In this document: piece by piece, positions 1 through 10,796 of the stretch
Layout of the letters: every line of letters begins with the position of its first letter
Numbering within the stretch: position 1 is the first letter of the stretch
Assembly: GCA_017406465.1 (NCBI GenBank)
Contig: JAFQYM010000061.1
Location: forward strand, 1-64,000
DNA length: 64,000 nt
Origin: Kiritimatiellia bacterium
GTDB lineage: Bacteria > Verrucomicrobiota > Kiritimatiellia > RFP12 > UBA1067
Reading direction: 5' to 3'
Program-made: the position numbers and the translations under genes
Notes under the pieces: model-generated
Database searches by the model: none
What the model was told of the DNA's origin: nothing
What the model saw: the letters and a program-made list of their open reading frames with translations, nothing else

Positions 1-49
1 ATAATTATCAGCAATAACTTGCAAAAGCGAAGAAAGGAAAAGCCAAGCT

Positions 50-2947
<2,898 letters not shown>

Positions 2948-2971
<24 letters not shown>

Positions 2972-3000
2972 TTTGACGGCGTGGCGTGGTCTTTGATACG
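2948..3000 (+). promoter_or_regulatory. Putative promoter/operator for the PL8 gene
   Basis: TTTTCCGAAAACGCAACG at 2948-2965 is followed 7 nt later by TTGACG (2973-2978), then 16 nt and GATACG. The same arrangement, 15 of 18 identical in the first block, stands upstream of the SUMF1-fold operon at 4982-4999. The shared block may be a regulator site. It overlaps the 3' end of the GH2 coding region. Confidence 0.4.
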
Positions 3001-3049
3001 CTTTTGATACGCTTTGGGCAAGATGTTAACCCAAGAACGGAAGAAAGCC

Positions 3050-4855
3050 ATGACAACAGGAAAAGCACTCAATGGAAAGCCGTGGGTCTCTACTCTCATA
3101 GCGATTATGCTTGCGGCGGCGATCTGCAACGCCGAGGTGTGTCCGGAGCGGCAGAACGACAAGATGCCCGGCGATCCAGCTGCGGCGGACGGCGGGATGG
3201 AGCTTCTCGTCTCTCGCTACGCGGACGCTGTGGCGGCCGAGCAGGACGTGTCGCGCGCGGCGGGGCTGCGCACGGCGCTGAAGGCGGACGGATCGTGGGG
3301 CGACATCAACTATTCCGACAGGAGGAGTTCCGGATGGCCTGTTGCAGCTCATGTGCGCGCGCGGCTGTGCATATTGGCGGCCGACTGGCGGCGGAACGGC
3401 AGCCGCGAGTCGCTCGATGCGGCGCACAGGGCGCTCGGATTCTGGCTGGAGCGCCGCTTCGTCAACCCAAACTGGTGGTGGAACATCATCGGCGTGCCGA
3501 TGTCGATCGGCGACGCGGGGCTGATGATGGACGGCGAGCTCACTGACGAGGAGCGGCGCGGCATCATCGAGCTGATGACGGTCAAGGAGCCGAGGGGCAC
3601 TGCGCAGAACTTCGCGTGGATGTCCGAGAACCGCCTGAGGCGCGGCCTGCTCGCGCGCGACGAGGCGCTCGTGAAGTCCGCGCTGAAGGATGTCCTCCGC
3701 GAGGTCCGCATGGGTAAGACCGAGGGCATCCGCTCCGACTGGTGCTTCCACCAGCACGGAGAGCAACCGCAGTTCGGCAACTACGGCCTAAGCTTCATCG
3801 TCTCGCAGTCGCGCCTCGCCACGCTCCTCGCGGGGACGGGCTTCGAGTATCCGCCCGAGAAGCTCGAGCTCGTGCGCAATCTCGCCTCGGAGGGGTATTC
3901 GTGGATATGCTGGAAGGGGATGATGGACGTCTCGGCGATGGGCCGCCAGCTGCACAGGGACGCCCAGCGCACGAAGGCGGCGGGTGTGGAACGCGCGTTC
4001 GCGAACCTCGAGAAGACGGGATGGGCCCGCCCCGCGCCGCGCCTCGGGTTCCGCTACTTCGACAAGAGCGCCTACGCCGTCTACCGCGCGAATGGCTTCA
4101 TGGCGTCGGTCCGTGCGTCGACTCCGAGGATCATCGGCACGGAGACGTGGATCAACGAGGACAACGCCAAGGGGATGTGCATGGCGGACGGCGCGCTGAT
4201 GACATACGCGACGGGACGCGAATACGAGAACGTGTTCCCTCTCTGGGACGACTGGCGGATGATCCCCGGCGTGACGGCATACCTCGGCAAGCCGGTGGTG
4301 CGCAAGGATTCGCGCAACAGGCGCGACGACATCCGCGCGGGGACGCGGGGCGACGGCGGATTCTTCGAGTTCACCTTCGAGCGCGAGGGGCTTGTCGCGC
4401 ACAAGAAGTGGACGTTCTCGCCGGACGGGATCGTCTGCGAGGGGTCTGGCATATCCGCGAGCGACGGCGCGTACGAGGTCGCGACGTGCGTCGAGCATGC
4501 GTGGGCCGCGCCGGACGCGGGCGTGGTCGAGCAGTCCGACGCCGTGTCGCGCTTCCGCAACGGCGCGTTCGTGTACACGGTGCACGCTCCGAAGGACGCG
4601 ATCCGCTTCGAGCTCGCAGAGCGCGAGGGGAACTTCAACACGTTCATGCGCGCGCATAAGCCGGCGCCAGTGAAGGGCAGGGTCTTCTCCCTGCGCATCC
4701 TCCACGGTAAGTCCCCGGCGGACGCCGCATACCGCTACGAGATCACGCCCACGACGGGAGCATGGAGGCCGTGGTCTTCATGGACGCCGCCGACCGCCTC
4801 GACGCCTACGAGACCGACCGCAGGGCCGTCAAGAGGGGCGACGCGCTGCATGTGA
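3050..4855 (+). CDS. Secreted polysaccharide lyase family 8 (hyaluronate/chondroitin lyase type), frameshifted near its 3' end
   Basis: PL8 lyases cleave uronic-acid polysaccharides such as hyaluronan, chondroitin or xanthan by beta-elimination. Visible family marks are NWWWNIIGVP, the SENR segment, FHQHGEQPQFGNYG with His236 and Tyr245 nine residues apart as in the catalytic pair, and GRQLHRD with the expected Arg. The chosen start at 3050 gives a signal peptide (STLIAIMLAAAICNA) after a leader built from the repeat described at 161-189. After about 4757 the frame ends in a low-complexity Trp/Thr/Pro-rich tail. The +1 frame carries a natural lyase C-terminus, so the ancestral gene ended at 4908. 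The GH88 gene downstream would process the unsaturated products. Confidence 0.88.
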   Translation: MTTGKALNGKPWVSTLIAIMLAAAICNAEVCPERQNDKMPGDPAAADGGMELLVSRYADAVAAEQDVSRAAGLRTALKADGSWGDINYSDRRSSGWPVAAHVRARLCILAADWRRNGSRESLDAAHRALGFWLERRFVNPNWWWNIIGVPMSIGDAGLMMDGELTDEERRGIIELMTVKEPRGTAQNFAWMSENRLRRGLLARDEALVKSALKDVLREVRMGKTEGIRSDWCFHQHGEQPQFGNYGLSFIVSQSRLATLLAGTGFEYPPEKLELVRNLASEGYSWICWKGMMDVSAMGRQLHRDAQRTKAAGVERAFANLEKTGWARPAPRLGFRYFDKSAYAVYRANGFMASVRASTPRIIGTETWINEDNAKGMCMADGALMTYATGREYENVFPLWDDWRMIPGVTAYLGKPVVRKDSRNRRDDIRAGTRGDGGFFEFTFEREGLVAHKKWTFSPDGIVCEGSGISASDGAYEVATCVEHAWAAPDAGVVEQSDAVSRFRNGAFVYTVHAPKDAIRFELAEREGNFNTFMRAHKPAPVKGRVFSLRILHGKSPADAAYRYEITPTTGAWRPWSSWTPPTASTPTRPTAGPSRGATRCM

Positions 4856-4908
4856 AGATGCGGGCCGGCGGCGGATACGTCGCGCATCTCAAGCCCCGCT
4901 TTAAGTAG
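4758..4908 (+). pseudogene. Out-of-frame C-terminal end of the PL8 lyase
   Basis: Read in the frame one base off from the upstream lyase, this stretch encodes MEAVVFMDAADRLDAYETD and continues through a hydrophilic beta-strand-like tail to PRFK and a TAG at 4906-4908. This is the expected type of PL8 ending. A one-base indel near 4750-4760 (context ACGACGGGAGCATGG), real or an assembly error, separates it from the main frame. Confidence 0.6.
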
Positions 4909-5006
4909 GAAGTTCACTTGCGTTATCGTCACTTTGCGTTTCTGCTCCTTTGGCGTGGCAACGCAACTCCGCAACTTTTGTTTTTCCAAATACGCAATGT
5001 CCGCGT
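4909..5006. other. Spacer between PL8 and the glycan operon
   Basis: No gene. It holds the TTTTCCAAATACGCAATG block (4982-4999) that recurs before the PL8 gene and may be a regulator site. Confidence 0.4.
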
Positions 5007-5036
5007 TTGACACGGGCGCGGGGGTTGTTGTATGAT
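5007..5036 (+). promoter_or_regulatory. Sigma-70 type promoter of the six-gene glycan operon
   Basis: TTGACA (5007-5012), an 18-nt spacer and TATGAT (5031-5036) form a near-consensus promoter. It lies about 45 nt upstream of the ATG at 5083, which has its own GGAGGA ribosome site. The upstream block TTTTCCAAATACGCAATG (4982-4999) resembles the one before the PL8 gene. Confidence 0.75.
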
Positions 5037-5082
5037 ATACGCCAAAGGCCAAAAAAGGCTTCATCCACAACGGAGGAAAACA

Positions 5083-6372
5083 ATGCAGAAACTCATAATG
5101 ATGATTGGCGCGGCGGCTGTTGCCGTCGGCGCGAATGCCTCAAGCATCACTATCGACAGCGTTGCACAGCGCTGGCCGTGGAACAACAAGGTGGACATCA
5201 CCTACACCGTCACCGACGGGCAGAACTACGAAGCCGGCGTGTACGCTGGCGTTGACTTTACCGTCTCGATTCCCGGTCGTGGTTCGTTCACCCTGCCTGG
5301 GCCCAGCGCGGAAACAGGTGGCACGGGGTCACGGCAACACTCGTTCGCGAGTACGTTCCCGTCGGGCATCAAGGCAACCGACTGCACCATCACCGCAACG
5401 CTTTTCCCGACCAATGTTCCTCTCAATGACTACATGATCATCGACCTCGCAAGCGGAGCCGTTTCCTACGAGAGACTTTTAGCGACACAGGAGGATTCCA
5501 ACGCCCGCTACAACACGACGGAATACAAGACCTCGAAGATGGTGTTGCGCAAAGTGCCGAAGTGGTCGGACGCATCGACCCTCCCGAACTACAGCGAGAT
5601 TGCCGCCCTCGGCGGCTACCCGACGGGGCACAGCGACTTCAATAATGTCAGCGGTGGTTCTGCCTCTCGAACAAGTCCCGGCAAGAACAACCGAGCCTAT
5701 CGCCAACCAGACAAGGACTATTACCTCAGCATTTTTAAGGTGACGATTGGCCAGTTTGAGACCGTGACTGGCGGATCCGACACGAGCAATACCAAATGCA
5801 AGCAGGGCGCGGGCTACCATGCATTGCGCAACGGCGGGACGGCCACTGACTACACTTACGCCGCCTCCACCAATGCCATCGCGATCAACGCATCTGGCAC
5901 TTTCTTCCAGCGGCTCAACTACAGGACGGGACTTTACCTTGACTACCCCACCGAGGTGATGCATGAAATTGCCGCTCGCGCCGGTGCGACCACCGTCTAT
6001 ATCTGGGGCGACACGGCGGACGATTACGCCGACTACGCCGTTGATGTGAACAGCGGCAAAACGCAATATGTCGCCACGAAGAAGCCAAACGCTTGGGGCT
6101 TCTACGATATGTGCGGACTGGGGCTCGATTTCTGCCTCGGCTCATTGCGCAATAACGTGGCAGACAAACGTCCAGACCTGTCCTCTCAAGGCGTGTTTGT
6201 TCCCAGTACCGATGCCTCGGGCCGTGCGCCGGACGCCTTCCCGTTTAAAGGCGGCGGGTTGTACACCGAGAGCATAGCCAACTCCTCAACCCTATTCAAG
6301 GCATCCTACCGCGGCGTTTGCCCTTACAATCAAGCGGGAACCTCTTACCGCGTGGCGTATATCGTGAAGTGA
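5083..6372 (+). CDS. Secreted SUMF1/FGE-fold protein, probably non-catalytic
   Basis: A 429-residue exported protein, starting at 5083 because CGGAGGAAAACA precedes this ATG and a signal peptide follows (MMIGAAAVAVGANA). The N-terminal half looks like a beta-sandwich. From about residue 225 it shows the formylglycine-generating-enzyme fold: YLSIFKVTIGQFETVTG, LDYPTEVMHEIAARAG, KKPNAWGFYDMCG and the final SYRVAYI. The paired active-site cysteines of true FGE are absent; the C-terminal part has a single Cys in RGVCPYN. A binding or structural role at the cell surface is therefore likelier than sulfatase maturation. First gene of the operon behind the 5007 promoter. Confidence 0.75.
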   Translation: MQKLIMMIGAAAVAVGANASSITIDSVAQRWPWNNKVDITYTVTDGQNYEAGVYAGVDFTVSIPGRGSFTLPGPSAETGGTGSRQHSFASTFPSGIKATDCTITATLFPTNVPLNDYMIIDLASGAVSYERLLATQEDSNARYNTTEYKTSKMVLRKVPKWSDASTLPNYSEIAALGGYPTGHSDFNNVSGGSASRTSPGKNNRAYRQPDKDYYLSIFKVTIGQFETVTGGSDTSNTKCKQGAGYHALRNGGTATDYTYAASTNAIAINASGTFFQRLNYRTGLYLDYPTEVMHEIAARAGATTVYIWGDTADDYADYAVDVNSGKTQYVATKKPNAWGFYDMCGLGLDFCLGSLRNNVADKRPDLSSQGVFVPSTDASGRAPDAFPFKGGGLYTESIANSSTLFKASYRGVCPYNQAGTSYRVAYIVK

Positions 6373-6382
6373 GGAGGCGGAC

Positions 6383-7057
6383 ATGAGAAATCTGCTACCT
6401 TTTCTTGCGGTCGCGGCAGGCGTGGCATTTCCGCTTTTGGCTGACTACACGGTAGAACCCGCCATGTCGGCCACGCAGACATTGGCGCTTTACACGAGCG
6501 CGGCGGCGACGCCCACGTTCTCTGTCGCCGGCGGTGCGCTTTCGTCGCCGTTCAACATCACTTACCGCGACGGCGAGACGGTATCTGTTACGTCGCCAAG
6601 CGGTGTGACGACAGCACTTTCTGGCTCGGGCGGGATAATTGAGTACACGCCGAATTCCGGCGGGGTGTGGAAGTTCACGAACTCGAACGGCGCGACTGCG
6701 CAGGTGGGAGTTGGTTGGGATGTACATGGCGACGGCTTCGCGCCGCAGGAAAGCGGAGCGGAAGTCGTTCTCATAGAGACTGTGCGCGAAGGCCCCGACC
6801 GCAAGGTGAAGATATCCGCGCCGTGCCCGCCTGTTGCGTACTCCGGCGATGACTGGAAGTTTGCCGCCGACGCTGCCGCGACACTGACCGTCACCTCGCC
6901 GTCGGGCGAGTCCACGCAGTTCGACCTTTCCGGAACTGGCAAGCAGCAGTTTGCATTCAACAAGTCCGGCAACTGGACGGTGACGCTCGCTTCTGCGTCA
7001 GGAACCCGCACGGCGATCGTCACAGTCACTGGCGGGCTCGTGATTATATTCCAGTAG
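6383..7057 (+). CDS. Small secreted protein with two Ig-like beta-sandwich segments
   Basis: A 224-residue exported protein of unknown function. The signal peptide is LLPFLAVAAGVAFPLLA. Two similar segments (about residues 35-110 and 130-215) each carry a VTSPSG motif (SVTSPSGVTT and TVTSPSGEST) and alternate Thr/Val-rich strands, suggesting duplicated Ig-like domains. The protein ends GGLVIIFQ. GAGGAGG lies just before the ATG and the gap to the SUMF1-fold gene is 10 nt, so the two are co-translated. It may form a surface complex with that protein; this is inference from spacing only. Confidence 0.65.
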   Translation: MRNLLPFLAVAAGVAFPLLADYTVEPAMSATQTLALYTSAAATPTFSVAGGALSSPFNITYRDGETVSVTSPSGVTTALSGSGGIIEYTPNSGGVWKFTNSNGATAQVGVGWDVHGDGFAPQESGAEVVLIETVREGPDRKVKISAPCPPVAYSGDDWKFAADAAATLTVTSPSGESTQFDLSGTGKQQFAFNKSGNWTVTLASASGTRTAIVTVTGGLVIIFQ

Positions 7058-7066
7058 AGGGGATAA

Positions 7067-8410
7067 ATGAAACTGATGAAATCTGTGATGGCAGCCGCGT
7101 TGGCACTGCCATGTGTGGTGTCGTGCGCCGCCGCTTCGGCGGACACTGGCGCGAACATGTGGTACGACCGGCCGGCGGAGAACTGGAACGAAGCGTTGCC
7201 GCTGGGGAACGGACGGCTTGGCGCAATGGCGTTCGGAGGAGTGGCGGCGGATGAAGCGGAATTATGCGAACGGCTGCCGCAGATATTCGACAGGGCCGGG
7301 AATCACTACCGAATGCTTGATTCAATGGCCACCCGGCAGATGAAAACGCCGGAAGGGGCGATGCGGATCCCTCGCGGCCTCGAGAAGGACGGAAGCCTTC
7401 GGATGATTTCGATTCGCGATTGGACGTCTGGCTTCTATCCTGGTTCATTGTGGTATCTTTACGAGGCGACCGGTGACGTATTCTTCAAGAATCGGGCCAT
7501 CGTGTGGACGGAGATGCTTGAGCCCAACAAGACGATGACTGGAACTCACGACCTCGGATTCATGATGTATTGTCCGTTCGGCAATGCGAAGCGCATTCTG
7601 AAGACCGGCAAATACGACGCGATACTTGTGGAATCCGCCGAATCGCTGTCGAAGCGCTTCCACGAAGGTCTGGGGCTTCTCCGCAGCTGGGGGGCGAACG
7701 GCGACAGGAAGGAATTCTTGGTGATTCCAGACAACCTGATGAACCTGGAACTCCTTGAATGGGCGGCGAAGAACGGAGAACGGGGAACGGGGGAACGGTT
7801 TGACAAGATCGCACGCTCTCATGCGGATGTGACGATGGCGTATCATTTCAAGGCGGATGGTAGCGTCTACCATGTTCTCGACTATGACCAGGACACTGGG
7901 CGAGTCAAGAAGATCATGGCCGGACAGGGCGCGGGATGCGGGAGTGCCTGGACGTGGGCGCGCGGGCAGAGTTGGGCGATATACGGCTACACGATGATGT
8001 TCCGCGAGACGAAGGACGTCCGCTATCTCGCTTTTGCGCAGAAACTCGCAGACTTTGCCATCAACAACCCGAACATGCCCGAAGACGGCGTTCCGTACTG
8101 GGACTACGGGACGCCCGGCGAAGCGCGGGACAGCTCGGCTGGGGCAATCATGGCGTCCGCCCTGCTGGAGCTTTCCGCCTTTGTCGGCGGCGACAAGGGC
8201 GCGGCTTATCGCGCTTTCGCAGTGAAACAGCTTCTTGCGCTTTCGTCTCCGGCCTATTTCTCCGAAGGCGGCGAGGCGGGGCACTGGCTCCTTAAGCATG
8301 GCACTGGGCACAGGCCTGCCAACAGCGAAGTGGACGCCCCCCTTTCTTACGGAGACTACTACTTCCTTGAGGCGTGCCTGCGGTTTAAGAGGCTTCTGCA
8401 CATCCAGTGA
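7067..8410 (+). CDS. GH88 unsaturated glucuronyl hydrolase with a GH95 N-terminal fragment
   Basis: The main domain (about residues 68-447) is glycoside hydrolase family 88, which removes the 4,5-unsaturated uronic acid left by polysaccharide lyases. Marks are DWTSGFYPGSLWYLYEATGD, HDLGF (Asp162), PDNLMNLELL (Asp222, 60 residues on, as between the two catalytic Asp of known enzymes) and ARGQSWAIYGYTM. Residues 31-67 (WYDRPAENWNEALPLGNGRL and GAMAFGGVA) instead match the N-terminus of GH95 alpha-L-fucosidases, so the gene is a chimera. Signal peptide LALPCVVSCAAASA, possibly a lipobox. A GAACGGG-repeat insertion lies at 7771-7798. It pairs functionally with the PL8 lyase upstream. Confidence 0.9.
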   Translation: MKLMKSVMAAALALPCVVSCAAASADTGANMWYDRPAENWNEALPLGNGRLGAMAFGGVAADEAELCERLPQIFDRAGNHYRMLDSMATRQMKTPEGAMRIPRGLEKDGSLRMISIRDWTSGFYPGSLWYLYEATGDVFFKNRAIVWTEMLEPNKTMTGTHDLGFMMYCPFGNAKRILKTGKYDAILVESAESLSKRFHEGLGLLRSWGANGDRKEFLVIPDNLMNLELLEWAAKNGERGTGERFDKIARSHADVTMAYHFKADGSVYHVLDYDQDTGRVKKIMAGQGAGCGSAWTWARGQSWAIYGYTMMFRETKDVRYLAFAQKLADFAINNPNMPEDGVPYWDYGTPGEARDSSAGAIMASALLELSAFVGGDKGAAYRAFAVKQLLALSSPAYFSEGGEAGHWLLKHGTGHRPANSEVDAPLSYGDYYFLEACLRFKRLLHIQ

Positions 8411-8442
8411 GCGCGTCTTTTGATGGGAACTTTTGAGGTGTT

Positions 8443-9984
8443 ATGAAACGTCTGGTTCTTGTACTGTTTGTTGTCATTGGCTCTTTCGGTGCATTGGGTG
8501 TCGGAGGGTTGGGTTCTGTCGCCCCTCGGAAGGAGCGGCAGGTTGGGCTTTTCTACTTCCTGTGGCTCGGCGAGCATGGAAGGAAGGGGCCGTGGGACGT
8601 CACGAAGATCCTTGAGGCCGATCCCGACGCAGGGCAGAAGCCGGATTCCCCGCTGTGGGGGCCGTGGGGCACGTACCACCACTGGGGCGAACCGCTGTAC
8701 GGCTACTACTTCTCGGACGACGAATGGGTTGTGCGCCGTCATATCAAACTCATCATGCAGGCGGGAATCGACTTTCTCTTCTTCGATACGACGAACGGCC
8801 CCATCTATGAGCGGAACGCGAAGCTCGTCATGCGCATCCTCAAGGAATACCACGACGCGGGCTGGAAAGTGCCGAAGGTGATGTTCTACACAAATTCCGC
8901 ATCGGGGAAAACCGTGCAGAGAATCTACGACGCGGTGTACGGGCCGGGATTCGCGAAAGAGGTCTGGTTTGAGCTGGACGGAAAGCCCGTCATCGTCGCG
9001 AAAGAAGAGGAATGCTCTCAGGAGATGCGCGATTTCTTCACCATCGTCAAGTCGCAGTGGCCGAACGAGAAGTCGAAGAAAGGCGGCTGGCCGTGGATGG
9101 ACTTCACGCGTCCGCAGCGCGTGTTCGAGGGCGAGAAGGTCGCAAAGAGCGTGATGAACGTCTCGGTCGCGCAGCATCCGCAGCTCCGTTTCGGCGACAG
9201 CGCAATGTATGGCGAGAAGGGGAACTGCGGCCGCGGATTCCACGACGGTGCGAATGATCCCGCGCCGGACGCCTGGAAGAAAGGGTACAATTTTCAGGAA
9301 CAGTGGAACAGGGCTCTTGAGAAGAACCCGGACATCGTGCTCGTCACGGGCTGGAACGAGTGGATTGCCGGACGCTGGCGGAGAAAAGACCGCATGGACC
9401 GTCCTGTCATGTTCGTGGACTGTGCGAACGCGGAGTATTCCCGTGACATTGAGATGATGCGCGGCGGATATGGCGACAGCTACTTTCTGCAGTTGCGCGA
9501 CAATGTGCGACGGTTCAAGGGACTGTCCGACGACGACGCGGCGAATCCGCCGCACAAGGCGAGGCGCTACCGCTGCTTCGCCGACTCGGCGATGTCGCGC
9601 GACTGGCCTGGCTACGGCACGAACTACGTGAACCGCACCCAGCGCAATGCGCCGGAGTGGATCGAAGTCTCGCACGACGCGGAAAGCGTAACTTTCAAGG
9701 TGAGGACGCAGAAGCCGATCGTCGGCAAAGACGGAGAGGGCGACTTCATGCACATCCTCGTGAACGGCAAGGTTGTCAACGCCCTCGGCGAGATGAAGAT
9801 TGACGGCGACACGATGACGCTCAGGGTGCCGCGCAAAGCACTTGGAATCTCGCAGGGCGGCGCGTTTCGCTTTGAGTTCAAGTTCGTCGATTCAACAGAA
9901 CCATGCCGCGATCCGCTCGACTGGTACGACCACGGCGTTGTGGAGCCGCTTGGCTGCGTGCCGTTCGTGTATCGTGGTAACTAA
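8443..9984 (+). CDS. Secreted GH99/GH71-like glycoside hydrolase
   Basis: A 513-residue exported protein. After a signal peptide (VLVLFVVIGSFGALGVGG) comes a TIM-barrel domain of the GH99-like/WbsX group: GLFYFLWLG, GIDFLFFDTTNGP, KPVIV and the TGWNEWIAGRW motif near residue 305. A C-terminal beta-sandwich (about residues 385-510) resembles CBM9-type carbohydrate-binding folds. GAGGTG precedes the ATG. It sits between the GH88 gene and a coiled-coil gene in the same operon. The family is recognisable, but the substrate is not; endo-mannanase-like or alpha-glucanase activity are both possible. Confidence 0.7.
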   Translation: MKRLVLVLFVVIGSFGALGVGGLGSVAPRKERQVGLFYFLWLGEHGRKGPWDVTKILEADPDAGQKPDSPLWGPWGTYHHWGEPLYGYYFSDDEWVVRRHIKLIMQAGIDFLFFDTTNGPIYERNAKLVMRILKEYHDAGWKVPKVMFYTNSASGKTVQRIYDAVYGPGFAKEVWFELDGKPVIVAKEEECSQEMRDFFTIVKSQWPNEKSKKGGWPWMDFTRPQRVFEGEKVAKSVMNVSVAQHPQLRFGDSAMYGEKGNCGRGFHDGANDPAPDAWKKGYNFQEQWNRALEKNPDIVLVTGWNEWIAGRWRRKDRMDRPVMFVDCANAEYSRDIEMMRGGYGDSYFLQLRDNVRRFKGLSDDDAANPPHKARRYRCFADSAMSRDWPGYGTNYVNRTQRNAPEWIEVSHDAESVTFKVRTQKPIVGKDGEGDFMHILVNGKVVNALGEMKIDGDTMTLRVPRKALGISQGGAFRFEFKFVDSTEPCRDPLDWYDHGVVEPLGCVPFVYRGN

Positions 9985-10001
9985 AGTAGGAGGAACAGAC
10001 A

Positions 10002-10796
10002 ATGAAGAAACTGATGCTTGTTGTAGTGTTGATCGTTGGGGGCGCTGCGGGGTTTGCCGTCGGGCGCAAGTACGCGTGTGGGGCTTGCGATGCTAACGCG
10101 CAGAGCGCAACGGTCGCGCCGTCGGATGGTGCGTTTGACGAGGCGAAAAAGCGCATCGCGGCGCTTGAGGCCGAACTTGCCGAGGCGAGGAAGGACGCGG
10201 AGCGGGCAAGGTCGCTCGCCTCGCGCGCAGAAAAGGCGGTGGACGAGGCGATAAAGGAGAAGGACGGCGTGGCGTCGTTCTCCGTCGGGACGAACGCCGA
10301 TATCATGGCGGAACTGAAAAGGCAATTGCCGGAGGATGCGTTTATCGCCGCGACGAACGCATTCGACCGGATGAAAGCCGCCAACGCCGAACGCGCGAAG
10401 GGGCGCAGAGAATATCTCGCGTCGCTTGACGTTTCCTCGTTCTCCGCAAAGGAGCGTGAGAATCACAAGAAGTTCATGGAGATGTTCGACCGGCGGGAGA
10501 AGGCCAAGGCGAAGATGAAAGGCGGCATTCCAGACCAAAGCACCATCCAGGAGTTAATGGAAACCGAGATTCAGATGGCACCGATCGCCAAGGCGGAGCG
10601 TGTCGCGCTCGCACGCGAGCTTGCGCGCGAACTTGGCTGCACGGGCGAAGACGTCGATACGGTGCAAGAGGCGATCGGCAACATCTTCGACTGCACGAGT
10701 GGCGGCGGGCTCGGAAGCATGGAGGATATGATGGATGCCGGAGGCGTCCCGCCAGGAGTAGGAATCGAAACGCACATGGAGGTGATGCAACTGTGA
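10002..10796 (+). CDS. Membrane-anchored coiled-coil protein of unknown function
   Basis: A 264-residue protein with one N-terminal membrane segment (LMLVVVLIVGGAAGFAVG), then the motif CGAC, then a coiled coil (about residues 45-90, Glu/Ala/Lys/Arg-rich) and a helical C-terminal half ending in a Gly/Met-rich tail. AGGAGG precedes the start. The stop codon overlaps the GTG start of the XylR-type regulator, so the two are translationally coupled. No family recognised. It could anchor a surface complex or signal to the regulator, but nothing in the sequence proves either. Confidence 0.7.
   Translation: MKKLMLVVVLIVGGAAGFAVGRKYACGACDANAQSATVAPSDGAFDEAKKRIAALEAELAEARKDAERARSLASRAEKAVDEAIKEKDGVASFSVGTNADIMAELKRQLPEDAFIAATNAFDRMKAANAERAKGRREYLASLDVSSFSAKERENHKKFMEMFDRREKAKAKMKGGIPDQSTIQELMETEIQMAPIAKAERVALARELARELGCTGEDVDTVQEAIGNIFDCTSGGGLGSMEDMMDAGGVPPGVGIETHMEVMQL

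Noticed and set aside
3014..3049. Upstream ATG (3014) as the PL8 start
   Set aside because: It would bury the signal peptide behind 12 polar residues; the ATG at 3050 has GGAAGAAAG upstream and gives a normal leader.
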